This document shows positions 52,160-61,801 of a DNA stretch of 64,000 nt, piece after piece. Both the position numbers and the translations under genes were made by a program. A model generated the notes under the pieces. The model made no database searches, was not told where the DNA came from, and saw only the letters and a program-made list of their open reading frames with translations. This DNA comes from VFBF01 sp964530695 (GTDB lineage Bacteria; Pseudomonadota; Alphaproteobacteria; Caulobacterales; Aquidulcibacteraceae): contig CAZGYQ010000001.1 of assembly GCA_964530695.1 (NCBI GenBank), positions 38,609-102,608 of the forward strand, given 5' to 3'. Position 1 is the stretch's first letter; every line of letters starts with the position of its first letter.

Positions 52160-53404
52160 ATGAAGTCGACCAGCACATCCGCTGCATTCGTTTCAGTAAC
52201 GACGCTGTTCTTCGCCTGGGGGTTCATCACATCCAACAATGACCCGTTGATCGCGACGCTGAAGGCGAGCTTCAACCTCACGTACACCGAAGCGCTCATG
52301 ACCCAGCTGGTGTCGTTTGCAGCATATGGCCTCATGTCGCTTCCTTCGGCTTCCCTCCTCAACCGGGTGGGCGCGCTGCGCTCTATTCTCGTCGCGCTCG
52401 CCACCATGGTCTGTGGTTGCCTGCTCGTGCAGGTGCTCGCCGGGCAACAGAGCTACGCGCTCATCCTTCTTGCGCTCTTTGCACTCGGCATGGGAATCAC
52501 GATGCTGCAGGTCGCCGCCAATCCGCTGGCGGCCGCGCTCGGACCGCCGGAGAGCAGCCACACACGCCTTACCTTTGCGCAGGGTTTCAATTCTCTCGGC
52601 GTGGTGATCGGCGTGAACTTCGGCTCCGCCTTGATGCTGGGCGACGAGGTTCTCAAGGCGGGGCGCGAGCCTATTGTGGACACCGCGCAGCGCGAACTTG
52701 CGCTCGCTGGCGTATCGGACGCATTCGGTTTGATTGCGGCTTTCCTGATCGCGACGATGGCTTTTGTCTGGACCTTCAGGAAGCACATCGAAAGCAACGA
52801 CGCGCCGCGCGAGGCTGTGAGTTCCCCGATCGCGGCCCTGAAATCGCGCTGGGCGGTGTGCGGCGCGATCGCGATCGGGCTCTACGTGGGCGCCGAAGTC
52901 TCGATCGGCTCCATCATGATCAACTTTCTGAACCAGAGCGAGGTTCTGAACATTTCCCTTGAGAAGGCCGGCTTCTACCTCGCCAACATCTACTGGATGG
53001 GAGCCCTTGTCGGGCGCTTCATCGGCAGCGGTCTGCTGACGCGAATTTCCGCGCCCCGGCTGCTCGGCTTTGCGGCGACGGCGGCAGCGTTCCTGTGCGC
53101 GACCGTCGTGTTCACGAGCGGGCCCGTCGCTGCTGGCGCTGCGCTCGCCGTTGGCCTGTTCAACTCCATCATGTTCCCGACGATTTTCACGATCACCCTC
53201 GATCGCGCCGGCATTGCGCGCTCGGCCACGTCCGGACTTCTTTGCGTTGCAATCGCGGGGGGAGCCGTACTTCCCCTAGCGGTCGGGCTCATGGCCGACC
53301 ACGTGAGCCTGTCGATATCGTTCGCCGTACCCCTGGCCGCCTACGCCGCAATCGCGATGTTCGCGAGGCTCGCGTCTCGCGCGCGACTTTCCTCGCCATC
53401 GTGA
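52160..53404 (+). CDS. FucP-type sugar:proton symporter (MFS), second copy
   Basis: The 414-residue protein has twelve predicted spans and the same family marks as the transporter at 39435: FFAWGFITSNNDPLIATLK, QVAANPLAAALGPPE, LTFAQGFNSLGVVIG and YVGAEVSIGSIMINFL. It is a clear paralogue. It starts 11 bases after the GH30 stop and so belongs to the halogenase-GH30 operon. It probably imports the sugar that GH30 releases, which may differ from that of the first transporter. Confidence 0.92.
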   Translation: MKSTSTSAAFVSVTTLFFAWGFITSNNDPLIATLKASFNLTYTEALMTQLVSFAAYGLMSLPSASLLNRVGALRSILVALATMVCGCLLVQVLAGQQSYALILLALFALGMGITMLQVAANPLAAALGPPESSHTRLTFAQGFNSLGVVIGVNFGSALMLGDEVLKAGREPIVDTAQRELALAGVSDAFGLIAAFLIATMAFVWTFRKHIESNDAPREAVSSPIAALKSRWAVCGAIAIGLYVGAEVSIGSIMINFLNQSEVLNISLEKAGFYLANIYWMGALVGRFIGSGLLTRISAPRLLGFAATAAAFLCATVVFTSGPVAAGAALAVGLFNSIMFPTIFTITLDRAGIARSATSGLLCVAIAGGAVLPLAVGLMADHVSLSISFAVPLAAYAAIAMFARLASRARLSSPS

Positions 53405-53598
53405 ATGATGAGACACAAGGCCGCGCGCGACCGCGCCCACATCGTCGTGCACAAGATAGCGGGGCGCCGAATGCGGCTGGTGCGCCCTTTGCTGTCCTTA
53501 CGGCCCTCGCGACTTGCCTTGCGCGCCAAAACCTATTTTCTGCCGACCGGTTGCTTGCCCGGGGCATGCGCGCCCCACCCAGGAAGGACATACCCGCC

Positions 53599-54708
<1,110 letters not shown>

Positions 54709-54722
54709 AACACGCAAGCAAG

Positions 54723-56033
54723 ATGACGGATACCGCTGTCCGTATCCCTTACGTCGACCCCCTCGCCGCGTTCGCACCATTTCGCGATGAACCCATGTGC
54801 ATGCTGCTGCACGGCTGCGGGGCCCATCCCGCCGCGCGGTGGAGCTATCTTCTCGCCGCGCCGCGCGAAGTGACCAACGATCTTGGCGTCGCGCAGGACT
54901 GGCTCCGAGAAAGCGTGGCGTCCGCCGCATCGCCTTTCCCCTGGGGCGTGGCGGGATTTCTCGCCTACGAACTCGGCGCTACGTTCAACGAGGCGGCGCC
55001 CAGCCCGCGCCCGTCGCACCTGCCACGCATGGCGCTGGGCCTCTACGACGTGGTGATGGCCTTCGACCATGCAACGCGCACAGCGATGGCGACGTTTCGC
55101 GATGAAAGCGTACGGGGAAAAGCGACGGATGTGATCGCGCGCCTCGGCTCCGCCGAAGTCGGCGTACACAACGCGCGCGGAGTGATTGCACCGATCGACT
55201 CCACGGCGGTTTATCGTGATCAGGTCGCCATCCTTGTCGAGCGCATCCGCGCCGGCGAGCTTTATCAGGCCAACATCTCGCGCCGCTTCGCCGGGACGCT
55301 TGCGGCGGGCGATCACCCTTACGCGCTCTTCACACGCCTGTGCCGCCAGAGCCCCGCGCCATTCTGCGCCTACATGCGCTTGGCCGACGCCGCAATCGTG
55401 TCGAATTCGCCCGAACGCTTTGTGTCTGTCCGCAACGACGGCGGACTCATCGCTCGCACCAGCCCGATCAAGGGCACGCGCCCGCGCGACGGCGATGCCG
55501 GGCGCGATGCGGCGCTGGCCGCCGAACTCGCCGCCAGCGTCAAGGACCGCGCGGAAAACCTGATGATCCTCGATCTCATGCGCAACGATCTCGCGCGCGT
55601 GAGCACAGCCGGCAGCGTGCGCGTGACGCAGTATCAGGCGATCGAGACGTTCGCGAACGCGCATCACATGGTGTCAACGGTGGAGAGCCGCCTCAAGTCC
55701 GGCGCCGATGCATTCGACCTGTTGCGCGCTGGGTTTCCGCCAGGCTCCATCACTGGCGCGCCGAAGGTGAAGGCCATGGAGCTGATCGACGCGATGGAAG
55801 AAGCGCCGCGCGAGGCGAACTATGGTTCGCTCGCGTGGTTCGCGCCCGGCGGCGCGATGGATTCAAGCGTGCTTATCCGCACGGCCACCTGCACGCCGCG
55901 CGACGGCGGCTGGGACGTGGGCTTCCGCGTCGGCGGCGGCATCACGTCGGACTCCGATCCGGATGAAGAAGCGCAGGAAACCGAGACGAAGGCGCGCAGC
56001 CTCCTCCGCGCGATCAGGGGCTTCGACACATGA
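54723..56033 (+). CDS. pabB: Aminodeoxychorismate synthase component I
   Basis: PabB aminates chorismate to 4-amino-4-deoxychorismate for folate synthesis. The 436-residue product has the chorismate-binding domain from about residue 165: RIRAGELYQANISRRF, SPERFV, the PIKGTRPR motif with the Lys that forms the enzyme intermediate in PabB (about 245), ILDLMRNDLARV, and GSITGAPKVKAMELID (about 345). The start is ATG 54723. It overlaps pabC by four bases, so the two steps are coupled. PabA is not in the window. Confidence 0.94.
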   Translation: MTDTAVRIPYVDPLAAFAPFRDEPMCMLLHGCGAHPAARWSYLLAAPREVTNDLGVAQDWLRESVASAASPFPWGVAGFLAYELGATFNEAAPSPRPSHLPRMALGLYDVVMAFDHATRTAMATFRDESVRGKATDVIARLGSAEVGVHNARGVIAPIDSTAVYRDQVAILVERIRAGELYQANISRRFAGTLAAGDHPYALFTRLCRQSPAPFCAYMRLADAAIVSNSPERFVSVRNDGGLIARTSPIKGTRPRDGDAGRDAALAAELAASVKDRAENLMILDLMRNDLARVSTAGSVRVTQYQAIETFANAHHMVSTVESRLKSGADAFDLLRAGFPPGSITGAPKVKAMELIDAMEEAPREANYGSLAWFAPGGAMDSSVLIRTATCTPRDGGWDVGFRVGGGITSDSDPDEEAQETETKARSLLRAIRGFDT

Positions 56034-56824
56034 CCGCATGGGTGAACGACGACTGGGCCGACGCCATCGACGTGCGCGACCGCGGCTTCACGCTCGGCGA
56101 CGGCCTGTTCGAGACGATCCTGTGGGATGGCGCGCGCCTGCGCCGCTTCTCACGACACGTCGCGCGCCTGCACGCGAGCGCGGCCGCACTCGGCTTGCCG
56201 CTTCCGCCCGGCGGCGACAGGCTCGGCGAAATTTCAGAAGACCTGCTGCGCCGTAACGGCCTTCAGTCTGCGCCAGCCGCGATGCGCATCACATGGACCG
56301 CCGGCGTCGGCGACCGCGGCGTGCTGCGCCCCGCGCCGATGCGCCCCGCTCTCGTGATCACAGCCGGCGCCTACACGCGCCCGACAACACCCGCCGTCCT
56401 CGTCACCTCCACGATCCGGCGCAACGAGACGGCGCCGTCGGCGCGGTTCAAGACGCTCTCCTATATCGACAACACGATGGCGCGCGCCGAAGCCGTCGCC
56501 CGAGGCGCCGATGAGGCCCTGCAACTCAACACGCAAGGCCGCGTCGCGGGCGGCGCGTGCTGCAACATCTTCGTCGTGATTGATGGCGTGATCATCACGC
56601 CGCCGACTGCCGATGGCGCGTTGCCCGGCACGTTTCGCGCGGCGCTTCTGCAGGCGAACCCGCACATCGTCGAACGCAGCACCGCGGCGGAGGAGCTCGC
56701 GCGGGCAGACGGCGCGATCATCACGAACGCCTTGCACGAGAGTCGCGCAGTTTCGCAGATTGACGGTCGTCCCCTCGATGCGGACCATGACCTGTTGAAA
56801 ACACTCGCCGCCCCCGCCGACTGA
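56030..56824 (+). CDS. pabC: Aminodeoxychorismate lyase-like class IV aminotransferase
   Basis: This PLP enzyme of 264 residues releases pyruvate from aminodeoxychorismate to give p-aminobenzoate. The family marks are DRGFTLGDGLFETI (about residue 17), the PLP Lys141 in KTLSYIDNTMA, NIFVV (about 183), and ITNALHESRAV (about 233). It could also act as a D- or branched-chain aminotransferase, but translational coupling to pabB favours PabC. The gene is convergent with the M3 peptidase gene 24 bases away. Confidence 0.92.
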   Translation: MTAWVNDDWADAIDVRDRGFTLGDGLFETILWDGARLRRFSRHVARLHASAAALGLPLPPGGDRLGEISEDLLRRNGLQSAPAAMRITWTAGVGDRGVLRPAPMRPALVITAGAYTRPTTPAVLVTSTIRRNETAPSARFKTLSYIDNTMARAEAVARGADEALQLNTQGRVAGGACCNIFVVIDGVIITPPTADGALPGTFRAALLQANPHIVERSTAAEELARADGAIITNALHESRAVSQIDGRPLDADHDLLKTLAAPAD

Positions 56825-56848
56825 CGGCGGGAGCGGCGAACGATTTTT

Positions 56849-59014
56849 CTAGCGACGGCGCGGCGCCGGCGTGGTCGGGAATCCGCGCACTTCCAGCAGC
56901 GCATTCACGTCCGGATCACGGCCGCGGAACGCACGATACGCGTCGGCGCGGTCGATGATGTTGCCGTTCGACAGGATGTGCTCGCGTATCTTCGCGGCCA
57001 CCACGGGGCTCCAGACGTCGCCGGTTTCCTCGAACGCCTTCCACGTGTCGGCGTCCATCACTTCCGACCAGAGGTAGGAGTAGTAGCCCGCCGAATAGGC
57101 GTCCGATGAAAACAGGTGCCCGAACTGCGGCAGGCGGTGACGCATCACGATCTCGCGCGGCATGCCGAGTTCGGCGAGCGTCTGGCGCTCGAACGCATCG
57201 GGGTCGACCACGCCGTCGGCCATGGTGTGCAGCTTCATGTCGACGATGGCCGATGAGAGATAGCTCACCGTGGCGTAGCCCTGGTTGAACCTCTCCGAAC
57301 GCTTCACGCGATCGACCAGCGCCTGCGGCATCGGCGCGCCGGTCTGGTAGTGGCGCGCGAAGCGGTCGAGCACGTCGCGGGTCAGCACCCAGTGCTCGTG
57401 CACCTGGCTCGGATATTCCACGAAGTCGCGCGGCACGCCGCCGAGCGTGGGATACTCCACATTCTGCAGCAGGTAGTGGATGGCGTGGCCGAACTCGTGG
57501 AACAGCGTTTCCGCGTCATCGAGGCTGATGAGCACGGGCTCGCCGGGCGCACCCCGGGTGAAGTTGTTGTTGTTGGAGGCGAGCGTCGTCTTCGGCCCGT
57601 CGAAGGTCGACTGCGAGCGGTACGTCGTCATCCACGCGCCCGAGCGCTTGCCGGCGCGGGCGAAGTAGTCGCCGTAGAAGAGACCGACATTCCTGCCGCT
57701 CGCGCGGTCCGTCACTTCCCACACGCGCACGCTTGGCTCAAAGACCGGCACCGTGCCGGTGATTTCCTTGAACTCGAGCCCGTAGAGGCGCCCCGCCATG
57801 TAGAACGAGGCGTTGATCATGTTGTTGAGCTCGAAGTACGGCTTCAGCTCCGACTGGTCGAGATTGTAGCGGGCCTTGCGCACCTTCTCGGCGTAGAAGA
57901 GGTAATCCCACGGTTCGATGGTGACGCGCGGGCGCTCGCGGTTGGCGATGGCCTGCATGTCGCGCACTTCCTCGCGCACGCGGGCGACCGCTGGCGTCCA
58001 CACGCGCGTCATCAGATCCATCGCGCGCGCGGGATCCTTCGCCATGGTGTCGTCCATGCGGCGGTTGGCGTGCGTGGGGTAGCCGAGGACGTGCGCGCGC
58101 TCGGCCCGCAGCTTCACGATGTTGGCGATGATCGCGTTCGTGTCGTTGCCGTCGCCGTTGTCGCCACGGTTGACGAACTTGCGCCACACCTTCTCGCGAA
58201 GCGCGCGGTTGGACGCGAACGACAGGATCGGATCGACGCTCGAGCGCGTGTTGACGATGATCCACTTGCCCGGGAGCTGGCGCTCTTCCGCCGCCGCGCT
58301 GGCCGAGGCGATGTAGGAGTCCGGCATGCCGGCGAGGTCGGCGGCGCTGTCGACCACGGTCCAGGTGTTTTCATCTGCAAGCAGCCTGGAACGGAAATCG
58401 GCGAACAGCGTGGCAAGCTCGCGGTTGAGGCGCGCGACTTCCGCCGACCGCGCGTCGTCGAGTTTCGCGCCCGCGCGCACGAAGCCGTCGTGCACGCGCT
58501 CGGTCAGGCGCAGCTGCTGCGGCGAAAGCGCCGCCGAGGCGCGGCCCGCGTACACGGCCGCGATCCGTGCGAAGAGCTTCTTGTTGAACGTGACCTCGTC
58601 GTTCACGGCCGTGAGTTTCGGCGACCATTCGCGGTCGAGCGCCTCGTAGGCCGGCGTCGACAGGTTCGACGTCATCACGCCGTAGAGATTGCCGACGCGG
58701 TCGAGCGTCTGCCCTGCGCGTTCCAGCGCGACGATGGTGTTCTCGAAGGTGGGAGCGGCCTCGTTGTTGACGATGGCCTCGATCTCGCGGCGCTGCTCGG
58801 CGATGCCGGCTTCAAACGCGCCGGGGAACAGCTCGGGCTTCACCTGGTCCCACGGCGGCACGCCGCCATAGGGGCCGGTCCAGTCGGCGAGCAGCGGATT
58901 GGCGGGCTGGGCAGGCGCGGCCTGCGGCGCAGGATCGGCGACGGGCGTGGTGGTGGAGGACGCGCACCCGAGGAGCGCGATCAGGCTGACGCCTGCGATG
59001 ATGAGATGACGCAC
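56849..59014 (-). CDS. M3-family peptidyl-dipeptidase lipoprotein (Dcp-like)
   Basis: Dcp-type zinc peptidases remove dipeptides from oligopeptide C-termini. The product of 721 residues begins MRHLIIAGVSLIALLGCASS, a lipoprotein signal with lipobox ALLGC, so it is probably anchored in the envelope. The catalytic zinc site is LFHEFGHAIHYLL, and a third ligand Glu lies downstream in DFVEYPSQVHEHW. The GTG at 59014 is preceded by a GGGGAG site; a GTG six codons earlier (59032) is an alternative but would place extra residues before the signal. Confidence 0.94.
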   Translation of the reverse strand: MRHLIIAGVSLIALLGCASSTTTPVADPAPQAAPAQPANPLLADWTGPYGGVPPWDQVKPELFPGAFEAGIAEQRREIEAIVNNEAAPTFENTIVALERAGQTLDRVGNLYGVMTSNLSTPAYEALDREWSPKLTAVNDEVTFNKKLFARIAAVYAGRASAALSPQQLRLTERVHDGFVRAGAKLDDARSAEVARLNRELATLFADFRSRLLADENTWTVVDSAADLAGMPDSYIASASAAAEERQLPGKWIIVNTRSSVDPILSFASNRALREKVWRKFVNRGDNGDGNDTNAIIANIVKLRAERAHVLGYPTHANRRMDDTMAKDPARAMDLMTRVWTPAVARVREEVRDMQAIANRERPRVTIEPWDYLFYAEKVRKARYNLDQSELKPYFELNNMINASFYMAGRLYGLEFKEITGTVPVFEPSVRVWEVTDRASGRNVGLFYGDYFARAGKRSGAWMTTYRSQSTFDGPKTTLASNNNNFTRGAPGEPVLISLDDAETLFHEFGHAIHYLLQNVEYPTLGGVPRDFVEYPSQVHEHWVLTRDVLDRFARHYQTGAPMPQALVDRVKRSERFNQGYATVSYLSSAIVDMKLHTMADGVVDPDAFERQTLAELGMPREIVMRHRLPQFGHLFSSDAYSAGYYSYLWSEVMDADTWKAFEETGDVWSPVVAAKIREHILSNGNIIDRADAYRAFRGRDPDVNALLEVRGFPTTPAPRRR

Positions 59015-59189
59015 GAGAGAACTCCCCTGCACCCCGGCGATCCGGGGTTACCGATTATCGATAAGGGGTGGTGGCAGGCAAAGGCGTGCGCCGTCAAGGC
59101 GGATTCCGCATGGATGGGTCACGAATGCGACAGGCGGAGGCTTACACTGACGTTATCCGGGTGACTTTCGCCGATTGGCTGCGTGTCCT

Positions 59190-59573
59190 TTACTCCATCT
59201 CCAGCCTGATCCCCCGCCCCAGCGCCGCAACCGCGCGCGCAAGCGTCGTCAGTGTCACGTCATCATTCTCGGGATCGAGCAGACGGTCGAGCTGGCTGCG
59301 GCTGGTCTCCATGCGCAGGGCCATTTCGGCCTTGGTCACGCCGTCCACGCGCATCGCCTCACTGATCTGCCAAGCGATGACCCGCTTGATCGCCGCCGCC
59401 TTCACGACCTCGTGGTCGCCGGTCTCCCTCAGGAAATCGTCAAAGCGGGAGCCGATTTTTCCCTTCGCCGCTTTCGCGCGCGCCGCCTTCACCTTCGCAC
59501 CGGCTGTCACCGGCGCACGCTTGCGGGTCGCCGTCGCCTTTCGCGGAGCCTTTTTCGCCGATGCGCTCATCAC
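59190..59573 (-). CDS. HigA-like antitoxin with XRE helix-turn-helix
   Basis: The 127-residue protein has a long Lys/Ala-rich N-terminal arm (residues 1-40). A helix-turn-helix of the HigA/putative addiction module antidote type (about 67-110) follows, with SEAMRVDGVTKAEMALRM and SRSQLDRLLDP. It should bind the toxin and the operator upstream of the pair. The start (MMSA) overlaps the toxin stop, so toxin and antitoxin are coupled, with the toxin first, the order of higBA. The long basic arm is unusual. Confidence 0.88.
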   Translation of the reverse strand: MMSASAKKAPRKATATRKRAPVTAGAKVKAARAKAAKGKIGSRFDDFLRETGDHEVVKAAAIKRVIAWQISEAMRVDGVTKAEMALRMETSRSQLDRLLDPENDDVTLTTLARAVAALGRGIRLEME

Positions 59574-59917
59574 TCAATGTCCTTCTTGCGCTTCTTCGCG
59601 AGGTCGAGATCGGCCTTCGGCGTCTTCTGCGTCTTCTTGATGAAGCCGTGCAGAAGAACCATGCCATCGTCGGCGATGCAGAAGATCACGCGAGCAATGC
59701 GGTTTCCCGAGAGACTTGTGCGCACCTCCCACAGACCGCCCGCAAGCGCCCTGCATGTGGGCATGCCGATCGGCCAGCCATATTCGACAACGGCGATGTC
59801 GGCGCCGATGACGCGGCGATCATCCTGATCCATGTCCTTGAGCCATTCGCGCACGGGCTCTCCGCCGCTTGCCGTCTCGTAGAAACGCGCCGCAAGGATC
59901 TTTGTTGATTTCGCCAA
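59570..59917 (-). CDS. HigB-like RelE/ParE-superfamily toxin (TTG start)
   Basis: The 115-residue protein matches the phage-derived Gp49-like/HigB group of mRNA-cleaving toxins: EPVREWLKDMDQDDRRVIG near residue 20-38, LAGGLWEVRTSLSGNRIARV (about 58-77) with the basic core strand, and a C-terminal HGFIKKTQKTPKADLDLAKKR. The start is a TTG at 59917. A palindrome lies just upstream and is the probable operator. It acts with the adjacent antitoxin. Confidence 0.88.
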   Translation of the reverse strand: MAKSTKILAARFYETASGGEPVREWLKDMDQDDRRVIGADIAVVEYGWPIGMPTCRALAGGLWEVRTSLSGNRIARVIFCIADDGMVLLHGFIKKTQKTPKADLDLAKKRKKDIE

Positions 59918-59938
59918 GCCGCGCGCCCCCGCGGCCTT

Positions 59939-59958
59939 ATGTACCTTGTATGGTACAT
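59939..59958 (-). promoter_or_regulatory. Toxin-antitoxin operator palindrome
   Basis: ATGTACC at 59939-59945 and GGTACAT at 59952-59958 are exact reverse complements around TTGTAT. The site is 22 bases upstream of the toxin start, where autorepression by the antitoxin would act. Confidence 0.7.
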
Positions 59959-59986
59959 TCAGTCAATGCGGACAGCAGGCGGGGGC

Positions 59987-60346
59987 TCAGGCCGCCATCA
60001 TCCGTTCGACTTCCGCCACCAGATCCTTCAGGTGGAAGGGCTTCGACAGCACCTTGGCCTGCTTCGGCGCGGGGGAGTTCTGGCTGAGGGCCACCGCCGC
60101 GAAGCCGGTGATGAACATGATCTTCATGCCCGGATAGGATTCCGCCGCGCGGCGGGCGAGTTCGATGCCGTCGAGGCCGGGCATGACGATGTCGGTGAGC
60201 AGCAGGTCGAACGAGGCCTGGCCAAGCTCTTCCCAGGCAGCGTCGCCATCCCCGTGCGCGACCACCTCGTGGCCGGCGCGGCCGAGGTTGAGGGCCAGGA
60301 ACTGGCGCAGGGAGTCATCGTCTTCCGCCAGCAGGATCCGCACCAT
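59987..60346 (-). CDS. cpdR: CpdR-type single-domain response regulator
   Basis: CpdR, when unphosphorylated, delivers substrates such as CtrA-pathway regulators to the ClpXP protease. The 119-residue product is a stand-alone receiver: acidic pocket EDDD (8-11), phospho-acceptor Asp52 in LLLTDIVMP, Thr/Lys switch residues in MFITGFAAVALS and KVLSKPFHLKDLV, and a C-terminal pair of Ala. The wording of these blocks is nearly that of Caulobacter CpdR. The ATG at 60346 follows GGAAAG. It is divergent from an N-formylglutamate amidohydrolase gene, a pairing also known from Caulobacter. Confidence 0.92.
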   Translation of the reverse strand: MVRILLAEDDDSLRQFLALNLGRAGHEVVAHGDGDAAWEELGQASFDLLLTDIVMPGLDGIELARRAAESYPGMKIMFITGFAAVALSQNSPAPKQAKVLSKPFHLKDLVAEVERMMAA

Positions 60347-60545
60347 CGAACTTTCCTTTTCGCCCTTTGGCCTCATTCGCCCTTCGGCGGGCCGTACACT
60401 AGAACCGTAAAGAGCGCCTTGTCGCCTCCGAGATGCGCAAGCCGCCGCTGAGCGGCAGGAATGCTCCATGCATGAGCAGGGCCACGAACACTGCGAGGCC
60501 GGCGTGGTGGTTGACGGCGCCGGTGACGACCGCGAAGGTTAATGC

Positions 60546-61451
60546 ATGGACCTGAGGCCCGATCCCGCGTTCGGCGCGCTTGCGGACGCCCGCGCCGCCC
60601 GTGCGGAGGACGTGGGCGCGGAGCCGCCATACGTGCTCATCGAGCCGTTCAGGCGCACCACCTCCCTCATCTTCACCTCGCCGCACTCCGGACGCCGCTA
60701 CCCCCGGGACCTGCTGACGACCGCGCGCGTGGGTCTTGCGAGCCTCAGGCGCTCCGAGGACGCCTACGTGGACGAATTGTTCGCCGGGGCCGCGGCGCAT
60801 GGCGCGCCGATCCTGTGCGCGGCGGTCGCGCGGGCCTACGTGGACCTCAACCGCGACCCGACCGAGCTCGACGCCTCGATGTTCATGGAGCATCCGGGCG
60901 TCCTCACCGCCTCGCCGCGGGTGCAGGCGGGTCTCGGCGTCATTCCGCGCGTCGCGGGGGACGGCCAGGAAATCTACTGGCGCAAGCTGCCGGTGGGCGA
61001 GGCCGAGCGGCGGCTGTCGGCGGTCCACCGCCCCTACCACGCCATGCTCGCGAGCCTCGTGGAGGAGACCAGGGCCGATTTCGGCTGCGCCATCGTGATC
61101 GATTGCCACTCCATGCCGAACGCCGCCCGGGGGCCCCAGCAGCCCGACATCGTGCTGGGGGACCGCTTCGGGGCGTCCTGCCACCCGTCCATCACCGCCA
61201 TGGCGGAGGCCACGCTGCGCCGCTTCGGCTACCGGGTCTCGCGCAACACGCCCTTCGCCGGCGGCCACACGACCCAGACCTACGGGCGGCCCAGCCGGAA
61301 GACCCACGCCCTGCAGATCGAGCTGAACCGCAGCCTCTACCTCGATGAGCGCACGCTGGAGCGGGGGCCGGGCTTCAAACGGGTCCATGCCGACATGGCG
61401 CGCCTGGCCGCCACGCTGGCCGAGGCCGAGCTGCACCGCTCGCTGGCCTGA
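60546..61451 (+). CDS. N-formylglutamate amidohydrolase
   Basis: The enzyme hydrolyses N-formylglutamate to glutamate and formate, the last step of one histidine degradation route. The 301-residue product has TSPHSGRRYP (about residue 43), AYVDLNRDP (about 98), VIDCHSMPN (about 182) with likely metal ligands, and NTPFAGGHTTQTYG (about 239-252), all family features. A GAAGG site precedes the ATG. No other hut genes are in the window, so its role here may be outside histidine breakdown. The gene points toward the sRNA candidate on the opposite strand. Confidence 0.93.
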   Translation: MDLRPDPAFGALADARAARAEDVGAEPPYVLIEPFRRTTSLIFTSPHSGRRYPRDLLTTARVGLASLRRSEDAYVDELFAGAAAHGAPILCAAVARAYVDLNRDPTELDASMFMEHPGVLTASPRVQAGLGVIPRVAGDGQEIYWRKLPVGEAERRLSAVHRPYHAMLASLVEETRADFGCAIVIDCHSMPNAARGPQQPDIVLGDRFGASCHPSITAMAEATLRRFGYRVSRNTPFAGGHTTQTYGRPSRKTHALQIELNRSLYLDERTLERGPGFKRVHADMARLAATLAEAELHRSLA

Positions 61452-61474
61452 AGCCCCAAAAGCCCATGGGCCAC

Positions 61475-61561
61475 AAAGAAAACGCCCCGGGCGTGAGCCC
61501 GGGGCGAGTTTAATTAGGGAGGAAACGCCCGAGAAGGGCGGCGGCGTCGCGAAACGCCGCT
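61475..61561 (-). ncRNA. mmgR: Candidate trans-acting sRNA of alpha-r8 / MmgR (Rfam suhB) type
   Basis: Read on the minus strand, about 87 bases form three hairpins in a row. The first is GCGGCGT/ACGCCGC at 61560-61542 approximately. The second is GCCC/GGGC. The third is CGCCCCGGGC-TCAC-GCCCGGGGCG (61506-61483), followed by TTTTCTTT (61482-61475), a textbook intrinsic terminator. Between hairpins 2 and 3 is an exposed TTTCCTCCCT, an anti-Shine-Dalgarno motif that I recall as the conserved core of the alphaproteobacterial alpha-r8 (MmgR) family. A promoter fits upstream. It lies between two genes on the plus strand, antisense to neither. Family membership rests on memory of the motif. Confidence 0.75.
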
Positions 61562-61567
61562 GAAGAA

Positions 61568-61595
61568 AGAATACGCTGCACTGCAAAACGTGCAA
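61568..61595 (-). promoter_or_regulatory. Promoter of the sRNA candidate
   Basis: On the minus strand, TTGCAC (61595-61590) and TATTCT (61573-61568) are spaced 16 bases, close to the housekeeping consensus. A start seven bases further would be an A at 61561, which is the 5' edge of the first hairpin. Confidence 0.6.
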
Positions 61596-61801
61596 CCACT
61601 AATTTTCTATTTGTGGTTAACGACAGCGTAGCAATTTGGTCAAAATCCTTGTGTACCAAGGGCTAGAACCGACCCTGCGACCTTATTGCATCGCACACTT
61701 GCAGGATCGGGCAGCTGCTCGCCCCAGCATCAACGCTCGCTTGCCCTTCCGCCTTCGCACGTGCAGAAGGCGCGCTTCCAGATTTGAGAGTTCAAGAAGA
61801 C

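Noticed and set aside
53405..53598. Small gene between the second sugar transporter and frmA
   Set aside because: Frames here are short, Arg-rich and lack a ribosome binding site; the space more likely holds the frmA promoter.
56813..56847. Terminator after pabC (CCCGCCG/CGGCGGG)
   Set aside because: The stem overlaps the stop codon and the T-run is 12 bases away, so the pairing is too poorly placed to call.
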